Shown here: one piece after another, positions 1 through 10,442 of the stretch
How the letters are laid out: every line of letters begins with the position of its first letter
Position numbering within the stretch: position 1 is the stretch's first letter
DNA from: Theocolax elegans
Lineage: Eukaryota > Arthropoda > Insecta > Hymenoptera > Cerocephalidae
DNA: 64,000 nucleotides
Reading direction: 5' to 3'
NCBI GenBank assembly: GCA_026168455.1
Contig: CM047429.1
Coordinates: 50,785,027 to 50,849,026 of the forward strand
Notes under the pieces: model-generated
Told to the model about the DNA's origin: nothing
What the model saw: the letters and a program-made list of their open reading frames with translations, nothing else
The model's database searches: none
Translations under genes and position numbers: made by a program

Positions 1-365
1 ATTTCTAGACGGATTATTATAGCATTTTCTATTATTGTATTTGCATGATTTATCAAATGAATAGTTATGTTAAAATTATAATTTAATATATAGGTAATAG
101 ATTCCAATGTTGATCGGTACTTACAAGAATGTTTAAGACCAATTTTCGATGTTGCTGTAATAGGCGGTTCCGATCAAGAAAATAAAGCATCAGCTTGGCG
201 AAGAAAATATTTTTCAAAAATATGATTATGTTTTTGCTGAGAATGGATTAATAGCATACAAAGGTGGCAAACAGATACATTCGGAGGTAAAGTATTTATC
301 TTGTATTGTATACTTACGAAAGTACGTGTAAAAATTTTATTTCATTAATTTTTATTCAGAATATT
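1..365 (+). repeat. Direct repeat copy A of the phosphomannomutase intron-exon segment
   Basis: Matches 2123-2490 almost base for base, including intron, exon 2 and about 80 nt of the next intron. Homology stops after ...ttcagaatatt. The left end is cut by the window, so the full length is unknown. If this is a simple tandem duplication with period 2122, copy A began about 1.76 kb before the window and would carry another copy of the first visible exon. Confidence 0.85.
94..286 (+). pseudogene. Frameshifted duplicate of the phosphomannomutase exon 2
   Basis: Nearly identical to the exon at 2217-2411 and with the same flanking acceptor (tag) and donor (gtaaag), but 193 nt instead of 195. Two bases are missing after the GGSD codons, which shifts the frame. 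It lies upstream of the exon carrying the nucleophile DVDGT loop, so it is out of gene order as well as out of frame. It is part of the direct repeat 1-365/2123-2490. Confidence 0.85.
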
Positions 366-987
366 TGTCCTCTATAATACAATTGCACACACCCATAGAT
401 AAAGAAATACAGTCTATACCTCGTGATTTTTCGTCTGCTATACGTTTGTCACGTTGAAATTTATATGTGTAGTATATGCAATATATTGAAAAATTATTAT
501 TATATAAAATAGTATAACAATAGGTAGCTATATATCTATTAGATTGTTATTAATTAAAGTAAAATTAATTAATTAAATCTTGCTATTGTTTACATTTACC
601 GTATCTATATGATTATCATTAATATTTTTACCATTATATTTAATAATAACATTGTTATTCGAAGATATATCGCATTTAATTAATATATTAATTTTCAATG
701 AATTCTTTAAAGTACTAAAAAATTTCTTTAATTGTATTATTCGAACATTTATCCCGTTTATAATCACAAAAAGTATATATTAATTTAAAAAATTTTAATT
801 TTATACAAAATTATAAATTAAATATACATAGGTAGTACCATGTTTATAAATTTTAATGATAGTGATTTAAAAAAATAGGGGACACCAAAAAATATGATTT
901 AAACTGTTACTGGTGTCACTTTAGTTAGAAACAGATAAGATATTAGATAATATCATTTTATCATTTTACTAAAATATTCTATTTTAG

Positions 988-3260
988 GTTGATCGAATAT
1001 ACAACAAACATGTCGCAAAAATCATCTGTTTATTCGATGTTGATGGTACTTTAACAGATCCACAACAGGTAAATATTATTATTTTTATATATCAATTATA
1101 GTATGATAAAAGTTGTTAAAATTTTATTATAAACCAACCAAAATAAAGTATCATATAAATTATATAAATATTTAAAAATATGTACGAAAGTAGTGAAATC
1201 TATAACTTTAAATTAGTAGCAATTAAATAGTTAATTGAATTTATTAACTTCTTTCGATATACAAACAAGTACACAATTAACATTCTATTTTAGAGTTGTA
1301 GGAATTAAATGTATGCTGTTTTTAATTTGTGTATTAATTATATATCGAAAAGCTATTTAATTATTCCTTCAGACTGTAAATATGCAGTTTTGTTTAAGTG
1401 ATCGATTTTTTTTATTTAGTAAAATTAATTAAACGGTTTTCATTTTAATTTTAATTATTACACTTGAATATAATAATTAATCGTTTGCAAACAATATGTA
1501 TCATTTTTTTTGTAAATTAAAAAATAATATTTATTAGGATAGTGATAATCCAATAACTTATCAAGTATGTATAATTCAGTTTAAATGAAATATTAACTCG
1601 CGTATCCAAAACTATATGTATATCCTTTTTTACTACAACTCCGAGATAATGTACAATTACATTACGATGTTCTGTCGTTGTGATGATTATATCACTCAAG
1701 GAAATATAAGCTTATAATATAAAAAAACAGTCTACCTTAAAACTCATTTATTATAGGAAGAAAAACATTTTATAATAGGTACTAAACTTTAATAAACGGT
1801 TCCTTCTTTGCTTTACAGTTTGATTATGCCTATATTTAATCGTATTATTGTAATTGTTAGTATCTATATTGTAATTATGTTTTACATCCTACAATTAATT
1901 CTAATGTATTATAATTAATACAATTAAATATAATTTAAAATAAAATTATTTGAAGTAGAATAATTGACAAAAAATACAATTTAAATATAATTTAAAATTA
2001 ATAACTTAATATAATTTATAATTTTTAATAATTTAAAAAATATAAATAAATTTTAAAATTCAATTAGTTGTATTGAATAAATTATACGATACAGTATAAA
2101 GGAACAAATTAATTAAATTTTCATTTCTAGACGGATTATTATAGCATTTTCTATTATTGTATTTGCATGATTTATCAAATGAACAGTTATGTTAAAATTA
2201 TAATTTAATTATATAGGTAATAGATTCCAATGTTGATCGGTACTTACAAGAATGTTTAAGACCAATTTTCGATGTTGCTGTAATAGGCGGTTCCGATATC
2301 AAGAAAATAAAGCATCAGCTTGGCGAAGAAAATATTTTTCAAAAATATGATTATGTTTTTGCTGAGAATGGATTAATAGCATACAAAGGTGGCAAACAGA
2401 TACATTCGGAGGTAAAGTATTTATCTTGTATTGTATACTTACGAAAGTACGTGTAAAAATTTTATTTCATTAATTTTTTATTCAGAATATTAATTATTTA
2501 ATTTTTAGAAATCATCATATATATCCACATACAAGTTTTCTCTTTACATAGAAATTTTTTATTCAACAATTAAGTGACAGCATATTTTAATTAGAAATAT
2601 ATTTATTTCAGAGTATACAAAGCGTCATTGGTGAAGAGGCTCTGCAGGATTTTATAAACTTTGCTCTTCGATATATATCGGAATTAAAATTGCCTTTCAA
2701 ACGGGGTACCTTTGTCGAATTTCGTACGGGCATGATAAACATTTCACCAGTTGGTCGTAATTGTACAGTTGAAGAACGAATTCAATTTAACGAATACGAT
2801 TCAGAGAATCAGATTCGTGAAAAATTTATTCAAGCGTTAAAAAAGCAATTTCCTAATTTGGCTCTCACGTACAGTATAGGTACATAATTAATGAACTTAT
2901 TTACGTTGTATAGTTGCATTACGATTGGTTTTATAGATTTGAGTTACTGACAAGTTTAATAACATGAAAATTAAAATTACAGGAGGACAAATATCGTTCG
3001 ATGTGTTTCCGAATGGATGGGATAAGACCTATTGTTTGCGGCATATTCAAGGTTACGACGAGATTCATTTCTTCGGTGACAAGACGAGAGAAGGTGGCAA
3101 CGATTACGAGATTTACGAGAGCGATTTAACCGTAGGTCATCGGGTAACTGGACCCGAAGACACCCTCAAACAACTCAAAGTTCTCATTAGTTTAGTCAAT
3201 GAGAAAAGAAGTAAAAATAAGATGAACTATTCCATGGAGTTTGTTAAGGAAATTGATTAA
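988..3260 (+). CDS. Pmm2: Phosphomannomutase (PMM2-type), 5'-incomplete
   Basis: Converts mannose-6-phosphate to mannose-1-phosphate in the cytosol, feeding GDP-mannose and N-glycosylation. Coding exons: 988-1068, 2217-2411, 2612-2879, 2983-3260, with matching phases (0, 0, 1). Visible motifs: the HAD nucleophile loop FDVDGTLT in the first exon, VIGGSD in the second, [12 protein letters not shown] and SPVGRNC in the third, and [19 protein letters not shown] with the phosphate/Mg loop [15 protein letters not shown] in the fourth. About 273 residues are visible against about 246 in human PMM2; the surplus is a charged C-terminal tail. The first listed exon begins behind an acceptor with an in-frame TAG, so the start codon must lie in an unseen upstream exon. 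An AATAAA at 3505-3510 fits the 3' end. A damaged second copy of exon 2 lies upstream at 94-286. Family identity is secure; the 5' structure is not. Confidence 0.93.
2123..2490 (+). repeat. Direct repeat copy B of the phosphomannomutase segment (intact exon)
   Basis: Partner of 1-365. It carries the frame-intact exon 2217-2411. Differences from copy A are small indels (missing AT in the exon of A, one extra T in a T run) and a substitution. Confidence 0.85.
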
Positions 3261-3504
3261 TCACAAATTATTTGTGAATCGTATTTGTTTCTTTGTACAT
3301 AACATATTATTAAATTCTAGTTCATTAGCTCAATGCCAATATCATTTAATGTCTCGATAAGTAGAGCAATTTCGTTATACTCGACTGTTTCAATGACATT
3401 CCTTTGCAAAATGTGCTCAAAATGTGATAAATTTATATGTAATTTAATTATCCATGTTGATAGATGTCCTGTAATTATTACAAAAATATCTTTAATCCGT
3501 GTTA

Positions 3505-3510
3505 AATAAA
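3505..3510 (+). promoter_or_regulatory. Candidate polyadenylation signal of phosphomannomutase
   Basis: AATAAA about 245 nt after the TAA stop, the first canonical hexamer with suitable spacing. Confidence 0.45.
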
Positions 3511-3653
3511 ATGAGATGGTAAGGAAATAACTGGACGCGTATGTTTCGATTGTCCCTTTATTGCGACAAGTAACTTATGCAAAACTGTCAGTACCAGGTA
3601 AACAAATGCCCGTCACGCTCCTACCACTTAACAATTATGAATATATAATTATG

Positions 3654-3659
3654 TTTATT
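3654..3659 (-). promoter_or_regulatory. Candidate polyadenylation signal of AUH
   Basis: TTTATT on the plus strand reads AATAAA on the minus strand, about 220 nt past the AUH stop. The two convergent genes would end within about 150 bp of each other. Confidence 0.4.
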
Positions 3660-3876
3660 GTATGAGGTTTGTGTACTTGTATGTATGTGTGTGTGCGTAC
3701 ATATATATATATATATGTGTTTCTGTGTGTATGTATGTATATATATATTATTTTCATTTGCTCGCGCATTCAACAATTAACGCGTTTACACGATATTATA
3801 CCAAATTTTCGTTTCTATGAGAAACTTAATCAGTTATTAACGTACAAAAATAAATGACATTCGCGTCCTGCGCAAA

Positions 3877-5324
3877 TCATAGCCCACGGTAAACTGGTAC
3901 GCGTTTCGAGGTAAACGCCGCCAAACCCTCGAGCCTATCTTCCGTCTCTAGGAGTTGAGAATAACATTGTTTTTCGATCTGTAATCCATCTTCTATAGAC
4001 ACTTCGATACCCTTTGATATTGCCACCTTAGCCAGTCTGTTAAACAAAAGTTAATATGCACTTAAATGCCGAATAGTTTTGCCGAAGTGTTTTGTATACG
4101 GTGATATTATATAACAGTACAATGACCATGGTAAATTATTCGCTTTCAAGTTAGTAAGCGCTTTCACTGCGCGCCTGCTAAAGATTTTTCTTTATCAACA
4201 CATGAATATAAACTTTCAATATTGATTGAGTTATAAAAGACCGGACAATTATGATAAATCGAACGTAATACCACTTTTATATAATTCACTTTAAAATATT
4301 ACTTTTTTTTTATTTTGCAATGACATAAGTAAAAAAAAATAAATATAAATAAATAAAATTCATGAGTTGGCAATGTAAGCCATAAGTATGTAGTACACGG
4401 ATTGAAAAACACGTCGCACGAAATAATTTAATGATCAAGTGAAAGCGTTAAAATAGTTGTCGATGGTAGCGATGATGTTTCCGGGATTGCAAGTTGTAAA
4501 CAAGGTTTGGTTATACTCGTATATATTATGGATATATTGGATTATTGACTAGATATACTTACTTAACGCCAATGGGTCCATTGGGAAGGATTTCCCTGGC
4601 AAGGAGAAGGGCTTCCTGGTAAGCGGCGTCGCCCTCTTTGTTCTGGGGTACAACGCGATTGACCAGTCCCATAGAATGGGCTTCTCGAGCATCCAAAATT
4701 CGCGCAGTATAAATGAGTTCCTTGGCTTTGGCTGGTCCGATCAATCGTGGTAGTCGCTGAGTACCGCCAGCCCCGGGTATGATGGCTAGTTTCGTCTCGA
4801 CGAGTCCCATCCGAGCCTCGACAGCTGCCACCCGGATATCACTGGCTAGAGCCATCTCGAGACCACCACCCAGTGCCAAGCCGTCGAGGGCAGAAACAAC
4901 CGGAGCAGGCAAACTCTCCAATCTGGCGAGGAGATCGCGAAGGGAGTCCACGAATCGTCCAGCTTCCTCGGGATTCATGCCACTGCGTTCTCGAAGGTCT
5001 GCTCCTGCGCAGAATACTTGAGGTACCAAGCTTCTGAGAACGAGAACTCGGAGTCGCGTTTCCCGTGCGAGACTACCGATCGCTTCGTTCATCTGCTCCA
5101 CGAGAACGCGTCCGAAAGCATTGCGTGCTCTGGGTCGATTTAATCCGAGAACGGCGATCCCGTTGTCCTTACCGTCGAGGTATCGGAGAACGACTTGTCT
5201 CGACTCAGGATCTTCGCGTGGGTTCGCCTGGGCTGTGCTGGAGAGCCCTCGTAAGAAGCTCGACCGAGCCTTGGGTATCATGCGGATCACAAGCGCCATT
5301 CTCGTGTCCTTTCGCCTTTTCAAC
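3877..5324 (-). CDS. AUH: Methylglutaconyl-CoA hydratase, mitochondrial (AUH-type crotonase)
   Basis: Hydrates 3-methylglutaconyl-CoA to HMG-CoA in leucine breakdown in the mitochondrial matrix. Coding exons: 5299-4563 and 4036-3877, joined as GTT AA|A CTG; 298 residues. The start is ATG 5297-5299, 25 nt after an acceptor (tttcag, exon edge 5324), so at least one 5'UTR exon lies upstream. Residues 1-25 are basic and hydroxylated with no acids, like a mitochondrial targeting peptide. Crotonase signatures: FCAGADLRER (96-105, first oxyanion-hole segment), GLALGGGLEMA (140-150, second segment and first catalytic Glu at 148), Glu168 in MGLVETK, and GAGGTQRLPR (176-185). The C-terminal exon has the family ending DRLEGLAAF..KR-P-Y. 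A possible 5'UTR exon donor (ccaaa|gtgagt) is at 7540-7545, inside the duplicated segment. Confidence 0.93.
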
Positions 5325-5404
5325 CTGAAACTCTCGATTAAATTACCGTATATTTCATTAAATTTTCTTAAATTGTTACGAATTCCGATAAGCACATAGT
5401 ACAT

Positions 5405-7105
5405 TCGAAACGTTTACGATAATCGAGGTGCTACAACACTTGCACGCATATAGATTGATAAGTTTTATCATCTTACGTTTATGATGTATCGATCGATATT
5501 TTTAATCGAGAATGCATCAGCATGTATACATTCGTGACTATACATCGATTATCGCGTTGAGTCAAACCAGGAGTGTCTAATGATGTATCCTGTCTCGATT
5601 TAAAGATAATCTTAAATCCAATCTTGGTATATGTTATTTCAAGCGAAAAACCATATTTAGTAAATATCGAAACCCTTGCGGATTAAAAAGGAATATCGAG
5701 TTTGCGCGATTACTCTATGAACGGCGTATAGATCGCGGTGCAAGTACTATGCAATTGCGAAATCATGGGAACGTTGTTTGTCTCGTTACGAACAACTATA
5801 TAGGTATATGTGTGTATATACATATATATTACATATATAGATATAAATGAATGGAAAACGTCGCGTACGCGAATTGACATCGATACGCAAGACACGAACG
5901 CGAGTAAGGCTCGAGCGAATTGCAAGTGTGTCTATATAAGCAAGGGGAAAAAAAAGACAAGGATTTAAATTCACCGAGTATAGGTGGAAGAGATCTCGTC
6001 CACGCGAGCAACGTGTATATCTCTCAAGGTTAAGGGAAATGCACGGATAAACGCGCGGGGACGTGCCGTTCCCTGATAATCGACTTTAATATATAATATG
6101 CAGAAAGAGAGCGACAACCTTGATCCTTGCTCCTTGGCTCGTCTGCCAGTGTTCAGGCTAAATGTTGTTTCTCCGTCCCGAGAAGTTAAACGAGTTCATT
6201 CGTGTATACGCGAGGACAAGCATATGCAGAAGAAACAACTTTTTGCCTTCGCTTCGCAATAACGTATGCTAATTTGGCCTTGCTTCATCAGATGTGCCAG
6301 TATATACGTGTGTATATACGCGCGCGTACACACCCACACGTACACACGTACACAGAATCATGCATAACGCATACATGTGTTGTTACACCAAGATCAAAAG
6401 TAACTAGTGTCGAAAAATATATAAATCTAAAACTGACAAATTATTAAACAATAATTCATTAATTTACGCGTTAAATGCATTATTTCCTTATTGCGGTATT
6501 ATAGGCATCATCCTAATGTATAAGAATATAAGTATATAATAATATCAAAATTAATAAATCGCAAAACAATTATATATACATACGTAAAATTGACTTTCAA
6601 ATATTTTATTTGATTCTATGTTCTGAATAATACCTCTGGTACATTTGTTAGTTACCATCTACAATTATTAAAAATGAATAAGATTTCAAAATCATAAAAA
6701 AGCCTAATTACTTCAGTTGTACATTATCTATTAACTAATGTGTAAATGCATTATCATCAATCACTTGTGCACACCGATAGATAAAAAGACGTCGCTCAAA
6801 TTCACGGGTAAACTGAAAATATATATCTGGTATCGGATTTTAAAACTTTCGCCGTATAAAAATACGAAACGAAACTCTTAAGTATTTCGATGCGTTGTTT
6901 ACGCGCGCGAACGATCGCCGAAGAATCGTATGCGTAACACACACATTTAATAATCACAATTGCTTATACATAAGCAGATATAATACAGTACCAACCGAGT
7001 ATCGCGTATTCGGATCTTTAAAAAGAATCTATGCGTATAGTCTGCAAATACATAAAAATAAGAAACGATCAAACGGAAGATTATCGTTATCAAGTGTGAA
7101 TTTGT
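5405..7105. other. Intergenic/upstream region of AUH, no gene recognised
   Basis: AT-rich spacer with short TA/GT microsatellite patches (about 5805-5845 and 6300-6350). Small open frames here have skewed low-complexity composition and no splice-consistent neighbours. It probably holds the AUH 5' intron. Confidence 0.5.
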
Positions 7106-9684
7106 ACTGCGTAAGCATTTGAAAGAATATATAAGACACCGTAATTATGCATTTAAATGTATTCACACCTATTATTTAACTTACGCAAACTTATATAGAC
7201 GCATATTTGTATTCTTGACTGTTCGACAAAATATATACTCGACACTCGCACAAGTATCGCTAAAGCAAGTTTTTTAAAACCCAGACGTTTAAAATTTACA
7301 ATTAATTTTCACTCTATTACGTTTCTTTTTTTTCCGTACTTATCGTTTATTTATAAATATTTCCTGATGATCATTACCGATGATACTCGCGATCGAATGA
7401 TAAGCAGCTACGAATTAATTATTCAAAAGCCGGGCGATGTAAATACACGGTTTGGAGTAAACGAGGAGAGACGTAGGAGACGTATAGCACACACCTCAGA
7501 ATGCACATAATAGACTAATCGTTTAGATTTAATAATTATACTCACTTTGGTAGCCGGTAGAATATTTGGTTGACTCAATCGAAATTTCGATGTGTCTTCT
7601 TGCTGTCATGCCTTCATTTTCACCGATATGGGTTGAACTTGCGAAACGATTAGACGAGGTAAATAAGTAGAGCTTACTGACCGGTCACCGGTGTCACGCG
7701 TGCAACAAGTCACGAACACCTCGACAAATTTGATATTACTTAAAATAAGTTGCGTGTTGTAATACGAATGTCGATGAAATTCGAGTTTGGATGGGTGCTA
7801 GCGCGCCGGCGCGACGATTACAACTGAGCGATATAGGCTTGGGCCGTGGGGCGTGGATTTATCGCGATGAGACTCAAGAAACGACTACGCCTTTGGAAAG
7901 GGAAAAGTCTTGTCTTGTCAAGTCCAAGTCGAACTTGGGGAGCGCTTGAGTCGCACTCGATTCTATTATACGTGTACGTAGACGACGAGCGCGCTAATAA
8001 TTTAAATCGCCATTTTTTATTTTCGAATCTTACAACATTTTAATTCATTATAATCGATGATTTAAAATATTATTTATAGCAATTATTATCAAGTGTAATT
8101 TTTTCCTCATTGTCTCAAGAAATTTGATCGATAAATCTTATCGATTACTTTTCTCGTTACTAATGTTATTATTTCCACTTAGCCAATAAATATTTAATTT
8201 TTGTAAATACAAATTTTCGAATCAAGTCGAGTTTTCAGAATGGCTATCATATATGTATATATATATATATATATAATGTGTATATATGTATATATAAATA
8301 GTAATAAATTATTTCTCTTTTATCGAGCATCGGTCAGACTGTATATACACTTTATAAATCTTTATTATCGACAGAACCGGTGCACATGAGATTAAATTAA
8401 ATTTATAAAATATTTTGATTCAAGCGAACGATTAATTTATTACAGGTATTTACAGGCATTAACACGTGTATATACTGCACTTTGTGACCCTAAAATAAAC
8501 CATAAATTAAAAATATTTAAATAAATTTTTTTGATAAATAATATTATTAAAAGTTGATATTAAACAATATTTCATTAAATCTATAATGATTTGGATGAAA
8601 AAACATGCTTGTTATAATGTATCTTATAATATGGAAATCGTAGATGTAAATAGTCCAATTATTTTTCTAAATGATGATTTACTCATTGTACAAATACTTC
8701 TCCATAAAATACATTAACACTATTTGAATAAACAAGATATTTTTATTCGGTATACGCATTTATTTTTTAAATTATTTACAAAATACCAATTATACAACTT
8801 TAACGACACTGGTACATCTCATATATATGCCCGACATATTATGAAATAAGTATAGAAACATTCTAAGTACTATATAGTACTCGAATCTTAATAAAGTTTT
8901 AATCTTTTAATCACAAATAAGCACCAAGTTTTTTCTTTGTATAAAATTATAGGTATATATGTATATATATAATATAAATAAAATAGAATAAATAAATAAA
9001 TAAATATGTGAGATAATGTGAAATAAATAACGAAATAACGGAAAGGAAAAAAGAAATGAGATGAAGGAATAAATAAAATAAGAAAAGGCCAATGAGAGAA
9101 ATAAATAGATTAAGTGAAGCGCGGGTGATGCGTAGCTGGACATTGTGTGTACAAAATTTGTGGCCGAGCGCGTTGAACAATTGTCCGGATCGGAAAAACC
9201 ATGGGCGCGACGAACCTCCTCGTGCTTCGAAAGTTACTCGATCGGACTAGGAGGACTGGAATCTTAAGGTTGCTTTTTAGCGGACCAGTCAAGCCGCAGG
9301 GCTTGCGGTTAACCCAGGGGGTGGCCGCAACATCGATCTTGTCGCAGAGGAAAGCTTCCGCGATACTAAGTGTGCAATGTGGGAAGACCGTTTCCATACG
9401 AATTCCCGAGTTCCATCGTGCTCGTCCGCGCTTTCAATACGCATCTAAAAAAGAAAAAGATTTTCTTATCGTGTTTTGCCTTACTACTTTTTCAATACAT
9501 TCGGAAACATTTTTCTTTTTTTTTCAAAATGTTTTTTGGCTGTGATAGTTTTACTACTTGTGGTGTACCTGCTTAGGCTGAAGGACGTGGATCGAGTGTA
9601 GTGTCGCTGCTCCACCGTGGTAGACGCGCAAACTCAATCTACCAGACATCTCGGCTGTGGTTGCCGTCGCGCTTCGTACTTCTT
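7106..9684 (-). repeat. Tandem duplication copy A (AUH upstream region to last exons of the unnamed gene)
   Basis: Matches 10443-13014 with scattered single-base indels and substitutions. It contains the presumed AUH 5'UTR exon donor, an AT microsatellite near 8255-8300, and a copy of the last exon (9289-9444) and part of the penultimate exon (9569-9684) of the minus-strand gene at 12.6-14.7 kb. Homology stops inside the penultimate exon, so this copy cannot encode the gene. Confidence 0.9.
9289..9684 (-). pseudogene. Truncated duplicate of the last two exons of the unnamed conserved gene
   Basis: 9289-9444 is a full-length 156-nt copy of the final exon with its acceptor and TGA, encoding EFVWKRSSHIAHLV and ATRSMLRPPPG. 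9569-9684 is the 3' part of the penultimate exon, cut at 9684 where the sequence changes to a palindromic element. It has no 5' exons of its own; it could be spliced in only if the transcript from 14.7 kb reads through the intact copy. Confidence 0.8.
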
Positions 9685-9690
9685 CTATCT

Positions 9691-9907
9691 GCTACATTCA
9701 CAAACAGTTACAATAAGATAATGAAAACATATTTATAAAAAGCCTAGTTACAATTAATATGAAATTGCTGCCATATATTACTATATATTTGTTTAAAAAT
9801 ATGTTTATTCCATTAAAATTAATACCATTAAAATAATATCTAGCTGGGCTTTTTGAAATGTCTACAAATATGTTTTTATTATCTTTGTAACTGTTTGTGA
9901 ATGTAGC
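9691..9907. mobile_element. Palindromic MITE-like element
   Basis: About 217 bp with perfect 23-bp terminal inverted repeats (left gctacattcacaaacagtta..., right the reverse complement ending gtagc). Inverted similarity continues imperfectly for about 80 bp per arm (the aaaagcc/ggctttt blocks). There is no coding capacity. I do not see a convincing target-site duplication. It sits exactly at the broken edge of duplication copy A. Confidence 0.7.
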
Positions 9908-10442
9908 ATTGAGAATAGACTGAGAAATGATAGATAATGAAAGTTAAGCAGCATTGACCGCGGTTAATAAGTGGATGGGTGAATAACTAACATAAACAGA
10001 AAAATGTGTAATACTTTTTTTTATTTATTTAATGTTTTTTTTGAGAATTTTATTGTGTTTTACCTAATTTTTTTTAGAGAATTATCTAAAAAAATTTATT
10101 GTATTTATTTTTAGAGAAATCAGTACTGAATCAGTGTGAATTTTTTAAACAGGGTATTGATTTGACACTGATTCGAATTGAGTGAATACTGAATTTTAAG
10201 GGCACATTGCCCTTCTTCAATTAAATAATTGTCAAATTGATACAGTACTGATTCATAATGATACAACCATTGATTCTTACTGATTTTGTAATTAATTCAG
10301 TAAGAAATCAGTTTTGCGTTTTGGTGAGAACTTACTACTGCGTCAGACTTGATTTGATCAATATCAGTAGCTATTTTTTATTAATTCCATAATGATTTCA
10401 ATCACCGAATCAATACTGAATCATAGGAAATTTTTCACGGGG
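9908..10442. repeat. Spacer of degenerate ACTGAATC/ACTGATTC words between duplicate copies
   Basis: Non-coding AT-rich segment. From about 10120 to 10430 it carries many near-copies, in both orientations, of cagtactgaatca / actgattc, and ends gaaatttttcacgggg immediately before copy B. The composition differs from both flanks and resembles the 40.55-41.28 kb spacer. Probably a non-autonomous repeat, family unknown. Confidence 0.5.

Noticed and set aside
4779..5399. Several plus-strand Arg/Ser-rich frames
   Set aside because: Antisense of the AUH coding exon.
7846..8043. 65-codon plus frame repeated at 11182
   Set aside because: Present only because the segment is duplicated; no splice partner or recognisable motif.
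9110..9397. 95-codon minus frame METVFPHC... (repeated at 12440-12727)
   Set aside because: Wrong frame of the real last exon, which reads REFVWKRSSHIAHLV and has the phase-matched acceptor.
9201..9545. 114-codon plus frame (repeated at 12531-12875)
   Set aside because: Antisense to the last exon of the minus-strand gene and ending in homopolymer-derived Phe runs.
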